A DNA stretch of 64,000 bases from Rugalucina vietnamica (taxonomy: Eukaryota; Mollusca; Bivalvia; Lucinida; Lucinidae). Made by a program: the position numbers and the translations under genes. The notes under the pieces are model-generated. The model searched no databases, had not been told where the DNA came from, and saw nothing but the letters and a program-made list of their open reading frames with translations. The stretch is taken from NCBI GenBank assembly GCA_964017185.1, contig OZ024875.1, positions 48,687,986 through 48,751,985 of the forward strand. Reading direction: 5' to 3'. Below, piece by piece: positions 36,644 to 46,989 of the stretch (position 1 is its first letter; each line of letters begins with the position of its first letter).

Positions 36644-39600
36644 GTACCGTCGACTTTGTTTGAAATTGTGAATGTGTTATGTAATAGGATTTGTGTGACA
36701 TGGCTTGAAACAATATTTAATTTATCTGTTCGTTGTTTTTTTTTTATCCTATACATGTATAATGTTTTACCCTGTTCCATTTTGTGTTAACCCAATTTTG
36801 TTTTGCCCTATCAGGTGAAGCCGAGAGCCAGGTAGCAGAGTTTCAGAGGGTGATGCTGGATTTTGTCAAAATGGAACAGGACCTACAGCAATTCCAACAG
36901 GCTGTAGAATATGTCAAATCACAGGTAATGCTATACTTAGTCATTGGTAACCACAGCCCCTGGGGACTGTTGAAAAGTCGAAACTCGACTTAGGACTAAG
37001 TTCACTGAGCAGGGGCACGGTTGATTTGAAATGACTGTGCCTAAGGCTTATAGCCACATCCAAAACTGTTTTAATTTGGAAAATCACTTTTGTCCTTTCA
37101 TCTTTGTCAAATCCGTAGCAAAAGCCTGAAAAATATATATTATGACGACATTTAAATCTTCTTATGTACAACATGATAAGATGAAAACTAATTATACCCC
37201 CGGCATTTATGCCGACGGGTATATAGTTTTCGCTTTTCCGTTCGTATGTTCGTTCGTTCGTTAGTTCATTTCTTCGTTCGTAATTCCGGAACGTTCGTAG
37301 AATTTATGTCAAAGTTTCGGTTAAAGTTTCTCTAGAGGTGTATATCTCATGAACCAATGGTCAGAAACTATTCATATTTGGACCATAGGTACCCTATAGG
37401 GTTTGCTTTCATATTCAGTGTCACCAAATCCTGGTTACCGTCCCCAGGGGTGGGGCTAGAGGTCAAAATCTAGGACACATTTTTATATGATATATAGCAT
37501 GATAAACTTTCTGTAAGTCTGTTTTCTTGACATCCACTAAGTCTTGCCAAAACGCATTCATACTTAGACCATAGGTACCATGTAAGATTCAGACTCTAGG
37601 GTCTATGTGCGGGGGGTGGGGCTAGAGGTCAAAATCTAGAACTTCTTTAATAATTGTATTTTCTGTACTTTTTTTTACTATCATGTTAAGAAATCATTCA
37701 TACTTGCCCCATAGGTACTCTATAAGGTTTGCCTTGTTTCTAATGACATTAGACACTAGGGTACATGCTGGGGGTGGGGCTAGAGGTCAAAATCTAGGAC
37801 ATTTTAATTTTTTTTTTTTTTTTTTTCTTTTTTAAGAATGACTTCTAATTTCATTTCAATCTAGGACTGAGGACCTGACCCAAAATGTCCGCGCTTATGT
37901 CCTAGATTGGGTATACACGTCAGCTCTGTATACCACTCTAAAATAGATACAGTTCAACCTCATTATAATGCGCCTCACTATAGTGCAGTTTTCAATATAA
38001 CACGGCCATGTCATGGCTCCCAAACTGATTATTTTGCTATATGTCTACAGTAAGTAACCTCATTATAACACGGTTTCAGTTATAACATGGTCTGTTTCTA
38101 TGGACCCCAAAGATAGCGTTATAATGAGGTTGACCTGTATGTCATTCTAAAACTACACTTACCCATGTTTGTATGTAAAGTACTTTACACTGCTTATTTC
38201 TAAAATGTACTTGATGAGGATGCTGTCTTTCGTTGGTGATGTGAGGTTCAATGTCAGGGGTGAGCATGTACCGGGTTGTTTAGGTAGGGGGTAGGGAAGG
38301 GGACTTGGTGGTTTCTAAAATGTACTTGATAAGGGTACTGTTTTTCGTTGGTGATGTGAGGTTCAATGTCAGGGGTGAGCATGTGCCGGGTTGTTTAGGT
38401 AGGGGGTAGGGAAGGGGGCTTGGTGGCTATCAGCCGGGGGTATACGTGCCTCTCAAGGCACTTTTTCTAGTTAACAAAGTCAGTAACTGCACGGCTGATC
38501 AGCGCCTTTGTTTTCGCTACACGGAAAGTACATTTCCTCTTCTTCTAAAATTCGAAATCAAGCTTCTAGCCTGCTTCTGTGGCTGTACAGGTTGGTTTGT
38601 GTCAGACCTGGTCTGAAACCCCGAAGACCGGTTTTCTCGTGTCACGACTCATTTTTAAAAGGACAACTATAATGTATTCTAGGCTGGGAACACAGAAGGT
38701 CAGAACTTAGAGAAGGTGTTAGATGAGAGATTGGCTGAGTTACAGAAAGACAATGATGAGAGAGCTCTACTCAACCATACCAAAGTCAGGGAGTTGACAC
38801 AGAAAATGCATGAAACCTTGAACCCAGGTAAAGTATTATGTGATGAAAATGATAAGTTGTGGTTAAATCTATTCATTTAGAAGAATTCCTTACAGTAAAT
38901 GTCATGAAAAACACTTCCAGTTTTGATAGGTCTGTCAATTCACCATGAAATTGATTTCTGTCTTAATAAAGGGTGAAGCAGAGACACTGCCTTCAACTTT
39001 ACAGAGAAATAGTTTCTGCAAATATGCAAAATACCCATCTTGCTTGATAATATCAAGTTGATATGCAAAGGAAAAAAAAGTATCAGAGGAAAGTTGCAAG
39101 ACGATGCAATTCAACAAGAATTTTCCAGCATTTGTTAACCCCCATTGATCAACTTTCGATAAAATATTTTGTGATGAAATTGATAAATTGCACTGTTCAA
39201 TGTAAAAACCTGAATTTGGAAAAACAAAGACGAAGAAAAGCTTTATGGTATCAGCATATCTTAAGATGAGCCGTACATACCTCCTCTTCTTAAATCCGAA
39301 ATTCCATATAGGTTTAAGCAATCCTCTGTCTTTGAACATACCAATTTGTATCGGACCTTGTTGGAAACTCCCAAAACCCTTTTTCTCTTACAGACGAGCC
39401 ATATGCCCAGCCCCAGGCGTCCTGTTCTGTTGATGAGGATGTAGAAATGACCCAACAATCTGTCAACACTAAATGTCCATACACGGGTAAAGAGATGGTT
39501 ATACCTATGAGGAATAAGATCTGTGGTCACAACTACGAGAAAGAGGGTATACTACAGTATATCAAACAGAGGAAGAAAAAGGCTAGGTAGGGACATTTAT

Positions 39601-41404
39601 CAGTAGATAAGGTGCTAAAAATTGCATATTGCAGTTTATCAGAATAATAATATCATAATAATAATAATAGAAATTGTCTTTATTTAATGTCTCTACAGTT
39701 TGTTAACAATTGACATGTAAGCTCTATAGAGCTTTTTATTTGGACTAAAAAAACATATACGGTATTCATTCTAATTAGCGCACAGTGCACTTAACTTTTC
39801 AAAATAATTTAAAGTTAAGGCAACAAAAGTTTCGATCAAATAAGCGCACACTAAGAACAAAAACAACCCATAAACTGCTGATATAGCAATGTCAAAAACA
39901 CCAATGTTGATTCCATTTAAGTGTTCCAAGCATTGCAAAATAGTGTTTGATCATCTTAGGTTAACTTTTAATGAGGCTAATACGGTATTAATGTGTAAAA
40001 TTTGTTTAAAATACCAATATGCTAGTCGACCAGTGTGCGCTTATGTACATGATTATCGGACACGACCAGAGTGTGCGCTTATTGGAGCATGTGCCGTAAT
40101 TAGAACGAATATGGTACATAAATACACATTGAGCTGTAAAATGTGACTTGCTGAAGGCCACAACAGATGATGCTTCTCATGGGGACGGAATCAGAGACCC
40201 CTCTGCCCACAGTTACATGTGCTACCGAATATGCTATGCTCCACAGTGTATCAAAGAAAAGAAGTGGCTGATCAACAGTTTTAATGACATTTGAGCCACC
40301 TCGTGGGACAACCAACAATGTGGTTTCTGAACAGGTCTGACATAAACCGACCTGTACAGTCACAGAAAAGAGCTAGAATCTTAAAATTTCGGAGTTAAGT
40401 AGAAGAGGAACTATACTATCCGAGTAGCGAAAACAAAGGCGCTGATCAGCTTCGCGGTTACCGCGAAGCTGATCTGCGCCTTTGTTTTCGCCAATGCAGA
40501 TTGTTGGTTTTCCCATGTGGCGGCTCATTTAGTTATTGTTTAACAGTGCCATCAAATTCACTGATGCACCCAACTGTTGGCCTGGATTAGCAAAGCAAAG
40601 CAACTTATTAATGAGCTTTCGCATGAGAAAACCAACAATTTGGGTTCCTGACCAGGTCCGACACAAACAAGCCTGTACAGCTACAGAAGGTGGTTAGAAG
40701 CTTGAAATTTTGAATTTAGAAAGAAGAGGGATTGTACTATCCATATAGCGAAAACAAAGGCGCTGATCAGCTGTGCATTTACTGCACAGCTGATCTGCGC
40801 CTTTGTTTTCGCATATGCAGATTGTTGGTTGTCTTTTGCAGTGGCTCTAATATTATATCAATACATGTATGTATGGGACAGTCTGTATAAATGCCCCGGC
40901 CAAACATTTCAGTCCCAACTTAACTTAAAAAATATTTATTTGGATGTTTTAAAAAACATATGAGCCGCCGCATGGGAAAACCAACAATCTTCATAGGCAA
41001 AAACAAAGACGCAGATCAGCTTCGCAGTAACTACGAAGCTGACCAGCGCCTTTGTTTTTGCCACACAAATAGTACAATTCCTCTCCTTTCGAAATCCAAA
41101 ATTTTCAACCTCTAGCCATCTTCTGTGACTGTACAGCCCAGTTTGTGTCGGACCAGGTTGTAACCCAAATTGTTGGTTTTCTCAGGCACATGTTCATATG
41201 ATAATACACATATCACACATTTGTGCTATGGTTTTGGTGTCGATATTAATCTTTGTTTTCATAATTGACTTCTGCAGGTGTCCATTGGGAGGTTGTTCCA
41301 ATGAGAAACCAATAGAGTTGACAGACCTGGAGGAAAATAGAGAACTGAGACGTTATATTGAGAGGAAAAACAGACAGGCTGTTGTATTGAAGAAAGAGAG
41401 ATAG
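36505..41404 (+). CDS. NSMCE2: NSMCE2 (MMS21): E3 SUMO-protein ligase of SMC5/6
   Basis: Spliced CDS join(36505-36643, 36815-36924, 38683-38827, 39394-39586, 41278-41404): 714 nt, 237 residues, against about 247 in human. Phases agree at all four GT-AG introns. The protein is the SUMO E3 subunit of the nuclear SMC5/6 complex, which acts in DNA repair and chromosome segregation. The N-terminal about 130 residues are helical, with coiled-coil-like heptads (for example MEQDLQQFQQAVEYVKSQ), matching the part of MMS21 that packs on the SMC5 coiled coil. The C-terminal SP-RING has CPYTGKEMVIPMRNKICGH followed by ARCPLGGC, with zinc ligands C175, H177, C197 and C202. An in-frame stop 18 nt upstream supports the ATG. 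Introns 2-4 are packed with transposons. Confidence 0.93.
36815..36924 (+). CDS. NSMCE2: NSMCE2 coding exon 2
   Basis: Acceptor ccctatcag, donor acag/gtaatg. Encodes GEAESQVAEFQRVMLDFV and the following coiled-coil-like helix, residues 47-83. Ends in phase 0. Confidence 0.9.
37950..38137. mobile_element. 188-bp pogo/Tigger-like MITE nested in the HINE
   Basis: Ends cagttcaacctcattataa and its near complement (ttataatgaggttgacctg), flanked by TA on both sides. The TIR resembles the CAGT..AACCTC..TATAA termini of pogo/Tigger elements. No ORF. Confidence 0.75.
38209..38430 (+). repeat. two direct copies of about 115 bp
   Basis: Both copies contain gtacttgat, cgttggtgatgtgaggttca, atgtcaggggtgagcatgt and ggtagggggtagggaagggg, offset about 115 bp. 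They lie near the right end of the Helitron-like element. Confidence 0.85.
38478..38650. mobile_element. half GAGCC-MITE upstream of NSMCE2 exon 3
   Basis: Starts inside the hairpin (gtcagtaactgcacggctga) and runs to the right terminal arm ttttctcgtgtcacgactc. It lies immediately right of the Helitron-like 3' end, whose insertion may have removed the left half. Its end is only 32 bp upstream of exon 3. Confidence 0.8.
38683..38827 (+). CDS. NSMCE2: NSMCE2 coding exon 3
   Basis: Acceptor tgtattctag, donor cccag/gtaaag. Encodes residues 84-131, including NLEKVLDERLAELQKDN and VRELTQKMHETLNP, a charged helical segment. Ends in phase 1. Confidence 0.9.
39223..39402. mobile_element. decayed GAGCC-MITE supplying the exon 4 splice acceptor
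   Basis: From 39264 the order of blocks matches the right half of the family: gtacatacctcctcttctta, aatccgaaattcc, agcaatcctctgt, tttgtatcggaccttg, ggaaactcccaaaacc, tttttctc, then gacgagcc in place of the terminal gacgaggctc. Further left, aaacaaagacgaaga resembles the decayed hairpin. The polypyrimidine tract, the AG at 39392-39393 and the first coding bases of exon 4 all lie in this element. Confidence 0.8.
39394..39586 (+). CDS. NSMCE2: NSMCE2 coding exon 4 (SP-RING, first half)
   Basis: Encodes residues 132-195, from DEPYAQPQASCSVDEDVE through KCPYTGKEMVIPM and the C175-G-H177 zinc ligands to YIKQRKKKA. Acceptor tctcttacag, donor gctag/gtaggg, phase 2. The first two or three codons derive from transposon sequence. 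Confidence 0.92.
39643..39670. repeat. (AAT)n microsatellite
   Basis: Short run of imperfect AATAAT units in intron 4. Confidence 0.75.
39758..40116. mobile_element. 359-bp MITE in NSMCE2 intron 4
   Basis: Ends tacggtattcattctaatta and its imperfect complement (taattagaacgaatatggta). The ends look like TA/cgg...ccg/TA, so a TA target duplication is likely. The words agcgcac and gtgcgctta recur in both orientations next to the ends. No ORF. Confidence 0.7.
40293..40526. mobile_element. GAGCC-MITE, intact copy with perfect-looking hairpin
   Basis: Reference copy of the family. Ends gagccacctcgtgggacaac and ttttcccatgtggcggctc, flanked by attt on both sides (4-bp target duplication). Between the TIRs lie an asymmetric linker of about 100 bp (tgacataaaccgacctgtac, ttgtttatgag-free) and a hairpin at 40427-40491: 32-nt arms with one mismatch and almost no loop, built on gcgaaaacaaaggcgc and gatcagcttcgcggt. 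No ORF. Confidence 0.9.
40427..40491. repeat. 65-nt near-perfect hairpin within the MITE
   Basis: Arm gcgaaaacaaaggcgc + tgatcagcttcgcggt returns as its complement with a single T-T mismatch. Because it lies in an intron it would be transcribed with NSMCE2 and could fold as RNA in either orientation. Confidence 0.85.
40613..40847. mobile_element. GAGCC-MITE copy 2 in intron 4
   Basis: Ends gagctttcgcatgagaaaac and gcagtggctc, flanked by taat on both sides. The hairpin is intact (around 40748-40812). Confidence 0.88.
40962..41196. mobile_element. GAGCC-MITE copy 3 in intron 4, opposite orientation
   Basis: Left end gagccgccgcatgggaaaac with the hairpin on the left side this time, so it is inverted relative to the previous two. 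The right end is worn (ggttttctcaggcac), so the target duplication is not clean. It ends about 80 bp before exon 5. Confidence 0.8.
41278..41404 (+). CDS. NSMCE2: NSMCE2 coding exon 5 (SP-RING, second half, stop)
   Basis: Acceptor tgacttctgcag. Encodes C197-P-L-G-G-C202, completing the zinc site, then a helical basic tail (ENRELRRYIERKNRQ) to the TAG stop, residues 197-237. Confidence 0.93.
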
Positions 41405-41722
41405 TACCACAAAACATGGAACTTCGTTTTATGGGTTAATCTGTGATGAAACTGTTGACGTTGGAAGTGCCAAAAAGAATAGTTTATTGTAGGAAGATAT
41501 GTCTTACAGGATTTGTATTATCAGTTCTATAATCTGATTTTACAGCAGTGTTTGCAAGAAAAATAACTCAGTCAATGGAACTCATACAGAGATCTTCAAG
41601 ATCGCTGTTTCCGGTGATATTGTTGTTGTATCGTTAATTGTCGTAGATACCGGCACTGACAATGTCTTATCTTTTTAAACATTGCATAAGGCTTCTACCA
41701 TTTAAATGTTTGCCATTATTGG

Positions 41723-41935
41723 TACTGTAGATCCGGAAATATTCGCGAGAACTTAATTTTCGCTAATATTCGCGAATTGGTTGCCTCGCGAATTTAAAGT
41801 TCTCACTAATAAAGAGTCACAATAAACTTTATAGAATACATGGACACTCACTCGCGAATTCAAGACCTCGCTAATAATTCGGAAATAGAAAATTCGCGAA
41901 ATAAAAGCCACGCGAAAATTTCCAAATTTACAGTA
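41723..41935. mobile_element. 213-bp MITE downstream of NSMCE2 with poly(A) signals
   Basis: Ends tactgtagatccggaaatat and its near complement (tttccaaatttacagta), with ttcgcg repeated just inside both ends. TA flanks both sides. AATAAA occurs at 41808 and 41821 inside the element, about 410 bp after the NSMCE2 stop; no closer one was noticed. Confidence 0.75.
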
Positions 41936-42194
41936 TCTAAACCGACAGTGAATCAAAATGAATTTATAAATCTACAAAATTTTATGCTTACTTTTTGTAC
42001 AGGGTCTATTGCCTTTGTATAGGGTCACGAAAAGAATTGAACAATTTCAAAGATTGCTGAATTCTGCTATCTTAATTGCGCCATTTTCTGCAGCATTCCG
42101 CTAAACACTATCTTAGCAAGATAGTATATTTTACGAATTTCCCTGACTTAACTTTGATTGCTTCATGCCAAGTTTCATTTAAATAAGATTTATG

Positions 42195-43015
42195 GTTTTT
42201 GAGAAAACCAGAGGACCAATGGTCCTCTAAATGCTCACCTGAGATCTGCTGCATATACTAATAAACATGTTTGAATATTATGGTATTTAACCCCAGTGCA
42301 GGGGCAGTTCAAGCTCTTGGGCCATTTTCTTTTTTCAGAATTATCAATATTCTGTCCATTTGCCAATTTCCTGCTGGCCTTTCCCTCCAAATGACATTTT
42401 ACCAGTTTTCTGCATTCAAATGCATGGGCAATCCATGTTGACCTTGCCATAAACTGGGTCAAGGTCATCACAGGGTCATAATTAATATACTTTAGCCATG
42501 CTTCAAGCCAAGATGCATTGAAATCAGTCTATTGGTTCAGAGAAGAAGATTTTTGAAGGGATTTTACCATATATGGGCATGGCGGCCATCCTGGTCATGT
42601 GACCTAGATTATTATACACTTTGGTTCCCACATCCTATAGATGCTTCACATAAAATTTGGCTTGAATTGGCCAAGTGGTTTCAGAGGAGATGTTTGAATA
42701 TTATGGTATAAATATACATGTATATTGCCCCGGGGTGGGGGCATATGGGCCCTTGGGTCCAATTTTTTTTTCAGAATCATTAATATTCAGTCCTACTACC
42801 CATTTCCTGCAAGATTTTCACATCAAATGACTTTTTAAAAGTTTTCACCATTCAAATGCTTTGGCGACCTATGTCGACCTTGTCATAAAATAGGTCAAGG
42901 TCACCACAGGGTCATGATTTATATATACATTGTAGTACTTTAGCCATCCATTCCTTATGCCAAGTTTCTTTGAAATAGGTCCACTGGTTCCGGAGAAGAT
43001 TTTTGAAGGATTTTT
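42195..43015 (-). repeat. diverged unit of the CTCACCTGAG element, minus orientation
   Basis: Begins near the palindrome-like gaggaccaatggtcctc (about 42212-42229) and contains ggcatggcggccatcctggt, catgtgacct and aggtcaaggtcat, as in the large array to the right. It covers two units of about 450 bp. Confidence 0.7.
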
Positions 43016-43099
43016 TAGCTCACCTGAGCCGAAGGCTCACAAGGTGAGCTTATAGGATGGCCATGATCCGGCGTCCGTCCGTCGGTCGTCCGTCCGTCG

Positions 43100-46000
43100 T
43101 CCACAATTTCAAAGATCTTCTTCTCTGAAACCGCTTGGCTGATCTAGTTGAAATTTTATGTGGAGCCTCCTTGGGTAGTGACATTTCAAGTTTGATCGCG
43201 AAATCCAGGTCACATGACCAAGATGGCCGCCACGCCCATATATGGTAAAAACCCTTCAAAAATCTTCTTCTCCAGAACTGGTGAGCCGATTTCCACGAAA
43301 CTTGGTATGTAGCATCGGGGACTTCAGCCCATGGTAGTTTGATAAAATGATGACCCTTGGATGACCTTGACCTATTTTACGGCAAGGTCAAATTTGGAAA
43401 CATAGGCTTTTACATGGGAAAAAGTGAAAACTATGGATTTTTTGAAAACTATTGCAGCCTGAGGCCTGAAAAGTGGTAGATGCAAACAACTAATGGAGTA
43501 GATGAAGGTATATGATTAATATAGGTCAAGGTCATCTCTTGACCTTGGCCAGTCTGTTGTCCATACACACTTTTCAAAGATCTTCTTCTCTGAAACTGCT
43601 TGACCAATCAAAGTGAAATTTTATGTGGAGCATCCATGGGTATGGGAGACGAAAGTTTGATCGCGAAATCCAGGTCACATGACCAAGATGGCCGCCACGC
43701 CCATATATGGTAAAAACCACTCAAAAATCTTCTCCAGAACCTGTGGACCGATTTCCACGAAACTTGGTATGTAGCATCGAGGACCTCAGCCCATCATAGT
43801 TTGATAAAATGATGACCTTGACATATTTTATGGCAAGGTCAAATTTGGAAACATAGGCTTTTACATAGGAAAAAGTGAAAACTATGGATTTTTTGAAAAC
43901 TATTGCAGCCTGAGGCCTGAAAAGTTGTAGATGCATACAACTAATGGAGTAGATGAAGGTATGTGATTAATATAGGTCAAGGTCATCTCTTGACCTTGGC
44001 CAGTCTGTTGTCCATACACACTTTTCAAAGATCTTCTTCTCTGAAACTGCATGACCAATCAAAGTGAAATTTTATGTGAAGCATCCATGGGAAGGGGAGA
44101 CGAAAGTTTGATCGCGAAATCCAGGTCACATGACCAAGATGGCCGCCACGCCCATATATGGTAAAAACCACTCAAAAATCTTCTTCAGAACCGGCTGGCT
44201 GATTTCCACGAAACTTGGTATGTAGCATTAAGGACCTCAGCTTATCATAGTTTGATAAAATGATGACCCTTGGATGACCTTGACCTATTTTACGGCAAGG
44301 TCAAATTTGGAAACATAGGCTTTTACATAGGAAAAAGTGAAAACTATGGATTTTTTGAAAACTATTGCAGCCTGATGCCTGAAAAGTGGTAGATGCAAAC
44401 AACTAATGGAGTAGATGAAGGTGTGTGATTAATATAGGTCAAGGTCATCTCTTGACCTTGGCCAGTCTGTTGTCCATACACAGTTTTCAAAGATCTTCTT
44501 CTCTGAAACTGCTTGGCCAATCAAAGTGAAATTTTATGTGGAGCATCCATGGGAAGGGGAGACGAAAGTTTGATCGCGAAATCCAGGTCACATGACCAAG
44601 ATGGCCGCCACGCCCATATATGGTAAAAACCACTCAAAAATCTTCTCCAGAACCGGCTGGCTGATTTCCACGAAACTTGGTATGTAGCATTAAGGACCTC
44701 AGCTTATCATAGTTTGATAAAATGATGACCCTTGGATGACCTTGACCTATTATACGGCAAGGTCAAATTTGGAAACATAGGCTTTTACATAGGAAAAATT
44801 GAAAACTATGGATTTTTTGAAAACTATTGCAGCCTGAGGCCTGAAAAGTGGTAGATGCAAACAACTAATGGAGTAGATGAAGGTGTGTGATTAATATAGG
44901 TCAAGGTCATCTCTTGACCTTGGCCAGTCTGTTGTCCATACACAGTTTTCAAAGATCTTCTTCTCTGAAACTGCTTGACCAATCAAAGTGAAATTTTATG
45001 TGGAGCATCCATGGGTATGGGAGACGAAAGTTTGATCGCGAAATCCAGGTCACATGACCAAGATGGCCGCCACGCCCATATATGGTAAAAACCACTCAAA
45101 AATCTTCTCCAGAACCTGTGGACCGATTTCCACGAAACTTGGTATGTAGCATCGAGGACCTCAGCCCATCATAGTTTGATAAAATGATGACCTTGACATA
45201 TTTTATGGCAAGGTCAAATTTGGAAACATAGGCTTTTACATAGGAAAAAGTGAAAACTATGGATTTTTTGAAAACTATTGCAGCCTGAGGCCTGAAAAGT
45301 TGTAGATGCATACAACTAATGGAGTAGATGAAGGTATGTGATTAATATAGGTCAAGGTCATCTCTTGACCTTGGCCAGTCTGTTGTCCATACACACTTTT
45401 CAAAGATCTTCTTCTCTGAAACTGCATGACCAATCAAAGTGAAATTTTATGTGAAGCATCCATGGGAAGGGGAGACGAAAGTTTGATCGCGAAATCCAGG
45501 TCACATGACCAAGATGGCCGCCACGCCCATATATGGTAAAAACCACTCAAAAATCTTCTTCAGAACCGGCTGGCTGATTTCCACGAAACTTGGTATGTAG
45601 CATTAAGGACCTCAGCTTATCATAGTTTGATAAAATGATGACCCTTGGATGACCTTGACCTATTTTACGGCAAGGTCAAATTTGGAAACATAGGCTTTTA
45701 CATAGGAAAAAGTGAAAACTATGGATTTTTTGAAAACTATTGCAGCCTGATGCCTGAAAAGTGGTAGATGCAAACAACTAATGGAGTAGATGAAGGTGTG
45801 TGATTAATATAGGTCAAGGTCATCTCTTGACCTTGGCCAGTCTGTTGTCCATACACAGTTTTCAAAGATCTTCTTCTCTGAAACTGCTTGGCCAATCAAA
45901 GTGAAATTTTATGTGGAGCATCCATGGGAAGGGGAGACGAAAGTTTGATCGCGAAATCCAGGTCACATGACCAAGATGGCCGCCACGCCCATATATGGTA

Positions 46001-46935
46001 AAAACCACTCAAAAATCTTCTCCAGAACCGGCTGGCTGATTTCCACGAAACTTGGTATGTAGCATTAAGGACCTCAGCTTATCATAGTTTGATAAAATGA
46101 TGACCCTTGGATGACCTTGACCTATTATACGGCAAGGTCAAATTTGGAAACATAGGCTTTTACATAGGAAAAATTGAAAACTATGGATTTTTTGAAAACT
46201 ATTGCAGCCTGAGGCCTGAAAAGTGGTAGATGCAAACAACTAATGGAGTAGATGAAGGTGTGTGATTAATATAGGTCAAGGTCATCTCTTGACCTTGGCC
46301 AGTCTGTTGTCCATACACAGTTTTCAAAGATCTTCTTCTCTGAAACTGCTTGGCCAATCAAAGTGAAATTTTATGTGGAGCATCCATGGATAGGGGAGAC
46401 GAAAGTTTGATCGTGAAATCCAGGTCACATGACCAAGATGGCCGCCACGCTCATATATGGTTAAAACCACTCAAAAATCTTCTTCTCCAGAACCGGAGGG
46501 CCGATTTCCACGAAACTTTGTATGTAGCATCGGGGACCTCAGCCCATCATAGTTTGATCAAATGATGACCCTTGGATGACCTTGACCTATTTTACGGCAA
46601 GGTCAAATTTGGAAACATAGGCTTTTACATAGGAAAAAGTGAAAACTATGGATTTTTTGAAAACTATTGCAGCCTGAGGCCTGAAAAGTGGTAGATGCAA
46701 ACAACTAATGGAGTAGATGAAGGTATGTGATTAATATAGGTCAAGGTCATCTCTTGACCTTGGCCAGTCTGTTGTCCATACTCACTTTTCAAAGATCTTC
46801 TTCTATGAAACTGCTTGGCAAATCAAAGTGAAATTTTATGTGCAGCATCCATGGGTAGGGGAGACGAAAGTTTGATTGCAAAATCCAGGTCACATGACCA
46901 AGATGGCCGCCACGCCCATATATGGTAAAAACCTT
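43100..46935 (+). repeat. tandem array, unit about 460 bp, plus orientation
   Basis: The anchor aggtcaaggtcatctcttga recurs at about 43524, 43975, 44437, 44899, 45350, 45812, 46274 and 46739. Spacings of 451, 462, 462, then 451, 462, 462 show a three-unit, 1375-bp higher-order repeat duplicated in tandem. Each unit also holds ccaagatggccgccacgccc and atttccacgaaacttggtat. Confidence 0.9.
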
Positions 46936-46989
46936 TCAACCAGAGGACCATTGGTCCTGAGAACGCTCACCTGAAGCCTGATCCTGCAG

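Larger units (their letters stand above)
37194..38470 (+). mobile_element. Helitron-like (HINE-type) element in NSMCE2 intron 2
   Basis: Subterminal inverted repeats tatacccccggc (37194-37205) and gccggggtata-type (38433-38444) lie at the two ends. The right end has a hairpin gtgcct-ctca-aggcac (38446-38461) followed by tttttCTAG (to 38470) and then T, the classic Helitron-type 3' terminus. The left end carries ttcgttcgttcg. Inside, a unit with aggggtggggctagaggtca repeats about three times. No Rep/helicase, so non-autonomous. An element with the same architecture lies at 56465-57676. Confidence 0.75.

Noticed and set aside
43721-45311. Two identical 71-codon minus-strand frames
   Set aside because: They are the same part of the 1375-bp higher-order repeat; no protein motif, and other units break the frame.
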